The translations under genes were made by a program, and so were the position numbers. A stretch of DNA of 64,000 nt from Streptomyces davaonensis JCM 4913. GTDB lineage: Bacteria > Actinomycetota > Actinomycetes > Streptomycetales > Streptomycetaceae. Positions within the stretch are counted from its first letter, which is position 1, and every line of letters starts with the position of its first letter. The notes under the pieces were generated by a model that worked only from the letters and a program-made list of their open reading frames with translations, had not been told where the DNA came from and searched no databases. The stretch covers positions 1-64,000 of the forward strand of contig NC_020504.1 of the NCBI RefSeq assembly GCF_000349325.1, given 5' to 3'. Shown piece by piece: positions 1-7,243 of this stretch.

Positions 1-34
1 CCCGGGTCCCACTCAATATCGAGAATGATTCGCG

Positions 35-184
35 CGCGCGGTCTGCTCCGCAGACACGACGCGCCGCCGCTACGCGGCGGTCCAACTGCCTTGCTCCGCA
101 AGACAGTTGATTAGCCGTCACTCCGTGACGGCTAATCAGATCGCTCCGCGATCTGATCACAGGAATTCGCTCCGCGAATTCCTG
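35..184. repeat. Array of six adjacent hairpins, five with loop CTCCG
   Basis: Six palindromes lie end to end: 41-55 (GTCTG arms), 64-80 (7-bp arms, loop TAC), 83-109 (CAACTG-C-CTTG arms), 109-137 (12-bp perfect arms), 135-157 (9-bp arms) and 160-184 (10-bp perfect arms, followed by AAAA). Five have exactly the pentaloop CTCCG although every stem differs, and neighbouring stems share bases. Constant loop with variable stems points to a structure selected as DNA or RNA hairpins rather than an ordinary terminator. No gene is visible in 1-354. Role unknown. Confidence 0.85.
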
Positions 185-354
185 AAAAGCAGCTGGCTGG
201 GCCAGCCCAGGCGCATCTTTTTCGCTTTCTGTTGGCTTGAATCGGTGTTCAAAAACTGACACACAGTAAGTAAGGTTAGAAGTGTCCGAAAGGGCGGCAA
301 CTCTTTCGGATGACAGAAAGTGAACTCGCCCGAGAAATAAGAGGAGAGGACGAA

Positions 355-864
355 ATGGCGAAACTGAAGCCTGTCTCCCCCGCTGCATTCACAGAGGCGC
401 GCGACGAAGCCCACGCCGTGCTCGCACATCTGATGACACGTCTGGCGCCCGGCGAGCATGTGGTGCGGCTCGGAGTCGGCATGGAGGGACAGGACAAGCC
501 GCTGAGCGCCACGCTGCCCATCACAGTGAAGGGTGACGGCGGAGCCGAGGACCTGGTGGGCGTGGAGCCGAAGTACTTCGACAACTTCGTCTTTCTGCTG
601 GCCTGTGGGCTTGCTCAGACGATGTGCTACGGCGTGATGTACCTGCGCTCTCCCGCCTCGGCAGGGAAGGTTGACTGCGCGTCATACACGGTGCAGGCAT
701 GGGACCTGGACTGGGGCACACTCACGGAATGCGATGCCGCCCGCGCGCAGGAGCTGATCGGGGATCGTGAACCGGCGGCATTCGCGGACGCGTTCGGGGT
801 GCATAGCGAGGACGACGATGGGGGTGAGTCCGTCTACCCGCCGGTGGCCTACACGATCTTGTAG
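355..864 (+). CDS. Hypothetical protein, 169 aa
   Basis: I do not recognise the family. The ATG is chosen because GAGGAGAGGAC lies just upstream; an upstream in-frame start at 310 would lack a ribosome site. The protein is acidic and soluble, with no signal peptide or membrane segment. The middle (about residues 75-125) has the pattern F-x-F-x-L-L followed by small hydrophobics and a W-x-L-D-W motif. This vaguely resembles the F-F-x-x-L-L-x-F-A-L block of the two paralogues at 4880-5834, but homology is not proven. The gene is bracketed by hairpin arrays that are inverted copies of each other (35-184 and 965-1158), so it may be the cargo of a small unit. Confidence 0.6.
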   Translation: MAKLKPVSPAAFTEARDEAHAVLAHLMTRLAPGEHVVRLGVGMEGQDKPLSATLPITVKGDGGAEDLVGVEPKYFDNFVFLLACGLAQTMCYGVMYLRSPASAGKVDCASYTVQAWDLDWGTLTECDAARAQELIGDREPAAFADAFGVHSEDDDGGESVYPPVAYTIL

Positions 865-964
865 TGCTGCGTGCGGGCCTGGATGGCGATCTGGCCCGCC
901 TCGGCCGTCTAGACAGGCGCCCGTGTGGGGCGCGGGGGTGCTGGCATATGGCGCAGCACCCTGT

Positions 965-1158
965 CTGAGCGGCGCGGAGCGTCGCAGCTCAGAGGGTGGA
1001 GAGGGGTGTCGTGTCCCGCAGGGTGGGGCGCGGCGCTCCTCTTCCTTTGTGGATCGCATAGCGATGTGGGGTGTTGTTGTTTTTTGCGTGATGCGGAGCA
1101 CCACGCGGGGGTGGTTTTCCGTCGCGTAGCGGCGGAGTGTCGTGTCTGCGGAGCAGAC
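965..1158. repeat. Second hairpin array, loop CGGAG (inverted counterpart of 35-184)
   Basis: Hairpins at 965-992 (imperfect), 1053-1065 (ATCGC arms), 1086-1106 (loop CGGAG), 1119-1135 (loop GTA) and 1144-1158 (GTCTG arms, loop CGGAG). CGGAG and GTA are the reverse complements of the loops CTCCG and TAC in the left array. Bases 1119-1165, read on the minus strand, match bases 35-81 at about 43 of 47 positions, so the two arrays form a long inverted repeat around the gene at 355-864. Confidence 0.8.
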
Positions 1159-1184
1159 CGCGCGCACGGAGTATGGGGTTTTGG

Positions 1185-1263
1185 GCTGGCGGGGAATTCT
1201 TTTCCGGGTGGTCGGCAAACCATTTCCGGTATTCCCCGCCAGCTGCTCACTCGCCCGAGTGAG
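1185..1263. promoter_or_regulatory. Inverted repeats upstream of the 1272 gene
   Basis: Two structures precede the start codon at 1272. The first has 13-bp perfect arms, 1185-1197 and 1231-1243, with a 33-base loop. The second is an 8-bp stem with a CC loop, 1246-1263 (CTCACTCG arms). The second hairpin ends 8 bases before the ATG and contains the GAGTGAGG that would serve as ribosome site. It could therefore be a protein-binding operator or mask translation. Confidence 0.5.
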
Positions 1264-1271
1264 GTGTTTTC

Positions 1272-1826
1272 ATGGTAGGTGATGCGATGATCGCTGGGCG
1301 TGTAGGTGCGCCCTTTGTTCGGGCGGTGGGTTGGGGGGTCGGAGTGGAGGATGTGCGGCTGCGGCGGCTGTATGAGGGCCGGTGGGTGGTCAGTCGTGCC
1401 TGGATCGTGCAGTACACGGGGGCTGCGTCATCGACGGTGGCGCGTTGGTACGCGCGGCGGGAAGAGCAGGTGGAGGAGCTGCGGCATCCGGAGGTGGTGT
1501 GCTCGGTGGGGCGGGTGCACTACTTCGATCAGCAGGCAGTGGTGGCGTTCTGGGCGGCTTGGCAGCAGGACGTCGGGGCGGGGTTGTTGGGTGTGTCCGG
1601 CCGACGGGCCGGCGATGGGCAGGGAGCGCGCGGTGGTGGACATAGTCGTGCGCAGCGTGAGCAGGCGGTGGGGGTAGCGCTGCAGGCTTTGCGGGCGGCG
1701 GGTGGGTACCGGCGAGGTTTGGCTGCTGAACTGGCTCGTGTGCATGGTGGCGTGGCGCGAAGTTGGCAGCGTGCGGTTACGGAAGCCCGTGCGCTCTACG
1801 AGCAGGGCACGGAACAGGGGCAGTAG
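1272..1826 (+). CDS. Possible HTH DNA-binding protein, 184 aa
   Basis: Not assigned to a named family. Residues about 38-65 (V-S-R-A-W-I-V, then S-S-T-V-A-R-W-Y-A-R-R) read like a helix-turn-helix, followed by a segment in which a tyrosine-phenylalanine-aspartate-glutamine-glutamine block resembles the HTH-then-W-F layout of the protein at 26106-26831. The C-terminal half is rich in Ala, Arg and Gln with a second possible helix pair (about 140-175). No signal or membrane segment. The start is ATG 1272; a second ATG lies 15 bases downstream. Codon use (high G at third positions, many GTG/GCG) fits the neighbours. It may be a regulator or excisionase-like factor of the plasmid-type module at the left edge. 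Confidence 0.5.
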   Translation: MVGDAMIAGRVGAPFVRAVGWGVGVEDVRLRRLYEGRWVVSRAWIVQYTGAASSTVARWYARREEQVEELRHPEVVCSVGRVHYFDQQAVVAFWAAWQQDVGAGLLGVSGRRAGDGQGARGGGHSRAQREQAVGVALQALRAAGGYRRGLAAELARVHGGVARSWQRAVTEARALYEQGTEQGQ

Positions 1827-2225
1827 GGGGCTAGGTCAGAAGGCAGGCGATGGCGCGGCGCCTTGACGGTGCTGGTGTGCGCCTCTCCCCCGGCCCGACT
1901 GCCGGTGCGCGCCGGATTCCTTCCGGCGCGGGATCGCGGCGGTGGCGGCCGGCGCGCAGCAGGACGCGGTGGTGCGGGATCGCCGATGCTGCCGAGTCGA
2001 CCACGTCCCGCCCTTACCTTCTTTCTCTTCTTTCTTGGGCAGGGAGCAGCGGCTGCAGAGGGGATGTCAGCGGGCGTATTGGGCTTGGTTGTTGGGCTGA
2101 GCTGGGAGGACTCAGTGGTCCGGAGTTGGGCTGTGCAACGTCTGGCGCAACCTCTACCGCAGCGCCGTGGCGCAACGTCCAGCGCAACCTGTAGCGCAGC
2201 AGGGGTTCCACCCGGACGAAAGAGT
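1827..2225. other. No supported gene
   Basis: About 400 bases between the 1272 gene and the next leader. Open frames on both strands have no ribosome site, no recognisable domain and unconvincing codon use. A pyrimidine-rich stretch (TTCTTTCTCTTCTTTC) lies near 2020-2040. I see no repeat or RNA gene. Confidence 0.5.
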
Positions 2226-2299
2226 CACTATTATTTATAGTATCGGGGAGGGGTGCCCCCTCCCCCGGGAACCGCAAGGGACCAACGAAGGGGAACGAC
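2226..2299 (+). promoter_or_regulatory. AT-rich promoter and structured leader, related to 3329-3407
   Basis: CACTATTATTTATAGTAT sits at 2226-2243 in otherwise GC-rich DNA and supplies a plausible -10 region. A perfect hairpin follows (GGGGAGGGG at 2245-2253, CCCCTCCCC at 2257-2265). The rest of the leader, CCGCAAGGGACCA then GAAGGGGAA, recurs before the DUF932 gene at 3408. The same promoter-leader design therefore drives both genes. Confidence 0.6.
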
Positions 2300-2671
2300 G
2301 TGGAACTCACCATCACCGACGGGATCGTGCGCCAGGTGCGCGGCGCGGATGCGCCCATGACCGGGCTTGCAGTTCAGGCTCGGACGATCGCTCATTTCCT
2401 GCCGCTACTGTGCAGGCGGGCCGGGGTGACGGTCGTTCACAACTCTGACCGGAACTACACCGGAATTCGGTTCGAGACCAGGGCTGTTGGTCCGGTGGTG
2501 CTGGAAATGCCGATGGGTGAGGATCCTTACCGTTTGGTTCAGGAGTTCATCGAGCCGGACGCGGCGGGGCGCACGGAGGTTGAGTTACGGCGATTCCCGC
2601 AGATCTATCGGCCTCACGGAATCGCGTACATCACAGCCGATTTCCTCCGGTCGAACGGGTTCCTGAGGTAA
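2300..2671 (+). CDS. Hypothetical protein, 123 aa
   Basis: Family not recognised. The GTG start follows GAAGGGGAACGAC. The protein is small, soluble and mixed alpha/beta by composition, with a conserved-looking N-terminal strand (V-E-L-T-I-T-D-G) and a C-terminal R-P-H-G-I-A-Y-I motif. It has no cysteines suggesting zinc binding and no membrane segment. It lies in a run of co-directional small genes (2300, 2734, 3408) with separate terminators, and its leader closely resembles that of the DUF932 gene. This suggests co-regulation with plasmid-type functions. Confidence 0.6.
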   Translation: MELTITDGIVRQVRGADAPMTGLAVQARTIAHFLPLLCRRAGVTVVHNSDRNYTGIRFETRAVGPVVLEMPMGEDPYRLVQEFIEPDAAGRTEVELRRFPQIYRPHGIAYITADFLRSNGFLR

Positions 2672-2678
2672 TCCGCAC

Positions 2679-2701
2679 AGGCGCCCTCAATTGAGGCGCC
2701 T
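2679..2701 (+). terminator. Hairpin after the 2300 gene
   Basis: AGGCGCC at 2679-2685 pairs with GGCGCCT at 2695-2701 around a 9-base loop, 8 bases after the stop codon of the 2300-2671 gene. No U-tract follows, as is common in Streptomyces. Confidence 0.5.
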
Positions 2702-2733
2702 CCTGCCGGCGTCATCGAAAGGAGAGAAGGGTC

Positions 2734-3291
2734 ATGGAGAACTCGCAGATTCCTCAGCAATTACGGGAAACCGGAGCGCCGCTCACGGATGCGGAGAAGG
2801 AGCAGGCTCGTTACGCGTTGGCTGAGTTGGCGCGCAGTGAGCGGGATCCGGATGCGCTGAGGGTGTCTCATGAGCAGCTGGAGATGGTCCGGCCGTTCTT
2901 CGAGTTGGGTTGGGGCATGGGCGTGCGCACGGGCCACACCGGTGCGGCCATGGCGGGCGTGCCGGTCGACCCGGGGACGGTTGACCGTGCGTTCGTGGGG
3001 TTGCTGTCCGGGCGGGTGGCGAGTCAGCTGGTGATTGCGGTCGCGCAGGTCCTTGATCCGCAGGGCGGTGGGCCGGTGTTGTGGCAGAGGGTCAGGTATC
3101 ACGGCAGTGTGACGCGGTGTCATGGTTCCTACTGGGTGCAGGGGATCCATGCGCATGCTGACCTGGTCGGGGTGGCTTGCGTGCTGCGCTATGACCTGTG
3201 CGAGGTGATCGGCGGTGTTCCGGTGACCGCCGTCACGAACGTGCGGCGACGGAGCCTGACGCCGCTTCCGGAGTTCTGCGCGTTGGTCTGA
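2734..3291 (+). CDS. Hypothetical protein, 185 aa
   Basis: Not recognised. The ATG is preceded by GAAAGGAGAGAAGGG, an excellent ribosome site. The first 60 residues are charged and helical (A-E-K-E-Q-A-R-Y-A-L-A-E-L). The middle, about 85-110, holds hydrophobic stretches (V-A-S-Q-L-V-I-A-V-A) too short and polar-flanked to call a membrane segment. The C-terminal part is beta-rich with two C-H-G/C-x-L-R-Y patches. A perfect 12-bp hairpin directly after the stop codon marks the transcript end. The gene sits between the 2300 gene and the DUF932 gene in what looks like a plasmid maintenance region. Confidence 0.6.
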   Translation: MENSQIPQQLRETGAPLTDAEKEQARYALAELARSERDPDALRVSHEQLEMVRPFFELGWGMGVRTGHTGAAMAGVPVDPGTVDRAFVGLLSGRVASQLVIAVAQVLDPQGGGPVLWQRVRYHGSVTRCHGSYWVQGIHAHADLVGVACVLRYDLCEVIGGVPVTAVTNVRRRSLTPLPEFCALV

Positions 3292-3300
3292 GTGTGCAGG

Positions 3301-3326
3301 TCAGGGGTGGGTTTACCCACCCCTGA
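3301..3326 (+). terminator. Strong terminator hairpin
   Basis: TCAGGGGTGGGT (3301-3312) pairs perfectly with ACCCACCCCTGA (3315-3326) around a TT loop. It begins 9 bases after the stop codon of the 2734-3291 gene and just ahead of the next promoter. Confidence 0.8.
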
Positions 3327-3328
3327 AA

Positions 3329-3407
3329 CACACTATTATTGATACTGCTCGGGGGTGGTGGCTCCGCCCCCGGCCCGCAAGGGACCACCAGGGAAGGGGA
3401 ATACCGC
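3329..3407 (+). promoter_or_regulatory. Promoter and leader of the DUF932 gene
   Basis: CACTATTATTGATACT at 3330-3345 matches the AT-rich promoter at 2226. It is followed by a GGGGG...CCCCC hairpin-forming stretch, then CCCGCAAGGGACCACCAGGGAAGGGGAA split across the same positions as in the 2300 leader. Confidence 0.55.
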
Positions 3408-4584
3408 ATGACTCAGCAGCTCGCCGAGCGCGCCACGAACGTTGCCCCCACGGGTGCCCGCAACGCCGGCCTGTCCGACCTGGTCCGCATCCTGGAGGAC
3501 GGACAGCGCCGCAAGCTGGACGTGATCGCCCCCGCCTCCGCGCTGCGGATGCGTGAGGGCAACGTGCACGTCGAAGGTGTCGAGTCCCTGATCACCGAGG
3601 ACGGTGTGACGGACGTCGATGGCATCTACCGGCCCACCGCCGTTGCCGACGAGGGGATCTCGGACAAGCTCCGCATCCCGCTCGCCTACCTGCGCCGGAT
3701 GCGCGACGAGAACGTCGCGCTGCTGGACGAGAACGTCAACGCGTGGCTGTGCGAGGAGCCGGAGCGCCGTTTCATGCTCCGCGCGTTCCGCGGCACCAAC
3801 GGCCCCGGTTTGCCGCCCGTTGAGGGCGTGGCCCGCGCGCTGCTGTCGGACAGCTACAAGCTGATGGACAACCTCGACATGCTGCTGGCCGCACTCGACG
3901 GAGTGGAGCGGTCCGGGCACCCCACCCGGATCACGGGGTGCGACCTGAGCGACCGGCGCATGTACGTGCGTGTGGAGTCCGAAGCGGTCGCGGTCCAGGC
4001 CCGCAGCCTGCTGCGGCTACCGCTCCCCGTTCGACGGGCGCAGCGGTGACCAACTGCCCATGGTCTCGGCCGGGTTCGTCATCACCAACAGCGAAGTCGG
4101 CGCCGGGGCATACACCATCACCCCGCGCGCGGTCATCCAGGTCTGCCGCAACGGCCTGACCGAGACCAAGGACGTCATGCGCGCCGTACACCTCGGGGGC
4201 AGGCAGGACCAAGGGGTGGTGTCCTGGTCCGGCCAGACCCAGCGCAAAACACTGGAACTGATCACCTCCAAGACCACCGACGCCGTACGCACCTTCCTGT
4301 CCCGGGAGTACGTCGAGGCCAAGGTGTCCGCGATGGAGGCCGCCGCGGGGAAGGCACTGGACGAGCCGACGAAGACGATCGAGCACGTCACCAAGACACT
4401 CAGCATCGGCAACGAGACCAAGGACCGGATCCTCGCCCACTTCATCCGGGGCGGTCAGATGACCGCCGGGGGCGTCATGCAGGCCGTCACCTCGACCGCG
4501 CAGACGCTCACCGACGCCGACCAGGCCGCCGCCCTGGAAGCCCTCGCACTGCCCGCCCTCACCACCGCCGCCGCGCACGGCTGA
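3408..4584 (+). pseudogene. DUF932 phage/plasmid-like protein, frameshifted
   Basis: The N-terminal part starts at ATG 3408 (GGGAAGGGGAATACCGC upstream). The C-terminal part is in the next frame. Together they give about 392 residues, typical of DUF932 proteins found on actinobacterial plasmids and phages, whose biochemical role is not settled. Frame 1 contains P-L-A-Y-L-R-R-M-R and A-L-L-S-D-S-Y-K-L-M-D-N. Frame 2 resumes with G-Y-R-S-P-F-D-G-R-S-G and continues L-V-S-A-G-F-like, C-R-N-G-L-T and a helical C-terminus. The switch falls near 4010-4016 (CTGCTGCGGCTAC), where removing one C restores the frame. It could be a real mutation or a sequencing slip. A terminator hairpin follows immediately, and without the shift the gene would look fully normal. 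Confidence 0.75.
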
Positions 4585-4590
4585 CAGACC

Positions 4591-4632
4591 CCCGTGCGGG
4601 CCGGACCCCCTCCCCGGCCCGGCCCGCACGGG
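4591..4632 (+). terminator. Terminator hairpin after the DUF932 gene
   Basis: CCCGTGCGGGCC (4591-4602) pairs perfectly with GGCCCGCACGGG (4621-4632) around a GC-rich 18-base loop, starting 6 bases after the stop codon. Confidence 0.75.
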
Positions 4633-4831
4633 CCCCACCCACCCAGAAAGAGCACAGCGGCCGCGCCTCGCCCCTCAGCAAGCGCGGAGCACGTCCTACG
4701 CACTCGCTCAGCCGGCATGCAACGGACGGGACCCGGGTCGCCTCAGCCCCTGCCACACAGCGGCGGCGGAGCCGACCGCGCCAGGAAAACACCCACTGCG
4801 CCCCAGGGGGCGCGGTACGGCCAGCCCACGG

Positions 4832-4864
<33 letters not shown>

Positions 4865-4879
4865 CTGAAAGGAGTCCTC

Positions 4880-5368
4880 ATGTCTGCACGCCTGAAACTC
4901 ACCCGCCCCGGAGACGACGCCATCCGGACCGCCATGAACCGCGCCCTGACCGCCCTCACCGCCGTGTTCCAGGCACTCGGAGACGGCGCACACACCCTCA
5001 ACCTCGTGGCCGAGCGGACCGACGACGCGTTCGTCACAGCTCGGACCGATCTCTCCATCGGCATGGAGCCGCTGCGCCTGGCCGTCCTGGACCAAGACGC
5101 GTTCTGCTTCTTTCGCATGCTGCTGGTGTTCGCGCTGGAGGGCAGCACCATGCGCAGCGCGGTCCTGGTCGCCACCACCTCCGCCGAGCCCGACCCCCGC
5201 GCGTGCGGCTGGTCCGTACGGAACGGGTGGCTGCACCCCATGGACACAGCCGAGCTCCAGGCCGCCGTCATTCCGTGCCCCGACGTCTCCGCCGTCCTGC
5301 GCGAGGTCTACCCCGCCCCCGTCCTCCCCCAGTCCCCCGACGCCGAATTGGAGGACCCGCATGCCTGA
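4880..5368 (+). CDS. Hypothetical protein, GWLHPMD family, copy 1
   Basis: The ATG follows GAAAGGAGTCCTC. The 162-residue protein is a paralogue of the next gene. Both share R-P-x-D-D-A-x near the N-terminus, a helical A-L-x-A-L-T-A block, A-E-R-T-D, an F-F-x-x-L-L-x-F-A-L-E-x-S-T core, V-L-V-A-T-T and the signature N-G-W-L-H-P-M-D-T. No known domain is recognised and no catalytic motif or membrane segment is visible. It overlaps the next gene by 8 bases, so the pair is translationally coupled. Tandem divergent paralogues of this sort often form hetero-oligomers or interact with each other, but that is inference only. Confidence 0.65.
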   Translation: MSARLKLTRPGDDAIRTAMNRALTALTAVFQALGDGAHTLNLVAERTDDAFVTARTDLSIGMEPLRLAVLDQDAFCFFRMLLVFALEGSTMRSAVLVATTSAEPDPRACGWSVRNGWLHPMDTAELQAAVIPCPDVSAVLREVYPAPVLPQSPDAELEDPHA

Positions 5369-5834
5369 GCCGCAGCTTCCACGGCCCGACGACGCCGCCA
5401 CGGCATCCGCCATGGGCCGCGCCCTGCACGCACTGACCGCGTTGCTCCCCGCCCTCGGCGAGGGAAGCCACGAACTCAGCATCAACGCCGAGCGCACGGA
5501 CGGCACGGAGATGCGCGCCAGCCTGTACGTGACCGTCGAACCGGGTTCATGGCGCGTGCACAACTCCCCTGAGGAGTACGTGCACTTCTTCGTCCTGCTG
5601 ACGTTCGCCCTGGAACACAGCACCGTGCGGGACGCCGTCCTGGTCGCCACGACCGCCAACGCCGGCATACACGCCTGCGGGTGGGACGTCCGCAACGGGT
5701 GGCTGCACCCCATGGACACATCCGAACTCCAGGAGGCCGCCGCGGCCTTCTCCGTACCCGACGCCGCGTCGCTCGTGGTCTGTCACGCCCCCGTACTGCA
5801 CCGCCCCCACCAGACCGCCGAGAAGCACTCATGA
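5361..5834 (+). CDS. Hypothetical protein, GWLHPMD family, copy 2
   Basis: Paralogue of the preceding gene (157 aa), carrying the same A-E-R-T-D, F-F-V-L-L-T-F-A-L-E-x-S-T, V-L-V-A-T-T and N-G-W-L-H-P-M-D-T blocks in the same order. The ATG at 5361 lies inside the end of copy 1. Its own end overlaps the start of the IstB-like gene (ATGA at 5831), giving a three-gene coupled operon from 4880 to 6343. The function is unknown. The two copies are clearly diverged, so the duplication is old rather than a recent assembly artefact. Confidence 0.65.
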   Translation: MPEPQLPRPDDAATASAMGRALHALTALLPALGEGSHELSINAERTDGTEMRASLYVTVEPGSWRVHNSPEEYVHFFVLLTFALEHSTVRDAVLVATTANAGIHACGWDVRNGWLHPMDTSELQEAAAAFSVPDAASLVVCHAPVLHRPHQTAEKHS

Positions 5835-6343
5835 GCGACAAACCCGCCGCCACACCGGACGGCTGCGACTGGATCACCAAGGGCTACCCGCTGTGTCTGA
5901 TCGGGGACTCCGGCACCGGCAAGTCCCACCTGCTCATCGGCCTGGGAACCGCGGCCGCCATGGCCGGCTACCGCGTCCGCTGCACCACCGCCGCGGCCCT
6001 GGTGAACGAGCGGGTCGAAGCCGCCGACGACAAGCAGCTCGGCAAGACCATCGCCCGCTACGGACGCGTCGACCTTTCTGGAATCGACGAACTCGGCTAC
6101 CTCGAACTCGACCGCCGCGGCGCGGAGATGCTCTTCCAGGTGCTGACCGAGCGCGGGGAGAAGAACAGCATCGCCATCGCCTCCAACGAGGCGATCACCG
6201 GCTGGTCAAAGACGTTCACCGATCCGCGGCTCTGCGCGGCCGTCGTGGACCGGCTCACCTTCAACGCCACCCTGATCGAGACCGGAACGGAGTCCTACCG
6301 GCTGGCCCGCACCAAGGCGAACAAGACCAACGGGCTGAGGTGA
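5831..6343 (+). CDS. IstB-like AAA+ ATPase, N-terminally short
   Basis: ATP-binding protein of the IstB/DnaC-like AAA+ group (170 aa). Walker A is G-D-S-G-T-G-K-S at about residues 29-36. Walker B is I-D-E-L-G-Y near residue 90, followed by the IstB signatures L-F-Q-V-L-T-E-R, I-A-S-N-E and D-P-R-L-C-A-A-V-V-D-R-L-T-F-N. IS21 helper ATPases are about 250 residues. This one lacks the usual N-terminal helical domain and starts only 28 residues before Walker A. No istA lies beside it and no IS21 ends are visible, so it is either a decayed transposon gene or a domesticated ATPase now coupled to the two upstream paralogues by an ATGA overlap. Walker residues are intact. Confidence 0.7.
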   Translation: MSDKPAATPDGCDWITKGYPLCLIGDSGTGKSHLLIGLGTAAAMAGYRVRCTTAAALVNERVEAADDKQLGKTIARYGRVDLSGIDELGYLELDRRGAEMLFQVLTERGEKNSIAIASNEAITGWSKTFTDPRLCAAVVDRLTFNATLIETGTESYRLARTKANKTNGLR

Positions 6344-6358
6344 GGGCCTGCGCATGGA

Positions 6359-6742
6359 TCAGGAGCTGAGATGCTCATGCAGCATCTTCAACTCTCCGTC
6401 CCGCCGCACGATGACGTTGGTGCCCCGGCCCCGGCCAGAGCGGAGTTCACCGTTCACGACGCCGGTCCAGGCGAACCGACAGCGACACACCGCGACATCA
6501 GAGGTGAGCACCGGCCACTCCAGTTCACGCACCTCATACACCTCGTCGAGGATTGTCGCGAACGTCTTCCCGATCGCGGACCGGATCTCCTCAATGCCCC
6601 GATGCGAACCGTCCGAGAACCCATACACGGCGTCCTCGGCGATGAACGGCACGACACATGAGATGTCGTGGCTGTTGTTGGCCCGTTCGTACTCGCCCAT
6701 GAACGCAGCGAGTTCAGATTCCAGAGATGTCCGATCCGTCAT
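6359..6742 (-). CDS. SnoaL-like / NTF2-fold protein
   Basis: A 127-residue protein with the pattern of SnoaL-like/ketosteroid-isomerase-fold proteins. The N-terminal helix (E-L-A-A-F-M-G-E-Y-E-R-A-N-N-S-H-D) is followed by F-I-A-E-D-A-V-Y-G-F, R-G-I-E-E-I-R-S-A-I, and a beta-sheet with C-R-C-R-F-A-W-T-G-V-V. The end, L-K-M-L-H-E-H-L-S, is typical of the DUF4440/SnoaL clade. Such proteins bind or isomerise small ligands; the ligand here is unknown. Start is ATG 6742. The gene is convergent with the IstB-like gene and has no obvious operon partner. Confidence 0.75.
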   Translation of the reverse strand: MTDRTSLESELAAFMGEYERANNSHDISCVVPFIAEDAVYGFSDGSHRGIEEIRSAIGKTFATILDEVYEVRELEWPVLTSDVAVCRCRFAWTGVVNGELRSGRGRGTNVIVRRDGELKMLHEHLSS

Positions 6743-7243
6743 GCGGCCATCATGCCGACGCTCTCACGCGGCCGTCACTCTTCCCTCACCGCCTCAGTGG
6801 TCCCAAAAAAAGCCGCCCTCCGGGGCCACCGCACGACGCCCGATCCTCACGAATCATCCGCCAACTGGGACCAGTTGGAGCCGCCCCGGCTGGAGCCACA
6901 TGGCACCGCCCCAGCCACGCCAAGGACCTCCCGCAGCTCGTCGGCAGCCGCATCGGCTACCACGGCAGCCTGATCCTCCACCGCGTCAGCCTCGACCGCC
7001 CCGAGGTCTCGGTACGTCCGCTGTCGTCCACCGCCGGTCGCCCGCCGTCACAGACGACGGCCGCGGTACTCCGTCCTGCGCGATTGCGCCGAGCACGTCG
7101 CGCAGCGGCCCGAGACCCAGCTTCCCGAGAACGGTCCCCGAACGACGATGCTCCCTTGCGCGCCCAGGCCGGGCCGTGCAAGGGGGCGCTTCGTCGTGCC
7201 CGTGCGCCGGAGGTGAAGGTGGGCCGCTCGGTACTCTCGCCCC
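6743..7243. other. About 500 bases without a supported gene
   Basis: Separates the SnoaL-like and HAD genes, which diverge. Open frames exist on both strands but lack ribosome sites and domains. The inferred stretch around 6920-7010 reads plausibly as coding on the plus strand for some 30 residues, so a decayed gene is possible. Nothing more can be supported. Confidence 0.4.

Noticed and set aside
1..184. Streptomyces linear-replicon telomere
   Set aside because: Known telomeric palindromes typically use GCA-type loops; the loops here are CTCCG, a mirrored array lies 1 kb inside, and nothing shows that position 1 is a DNA end.
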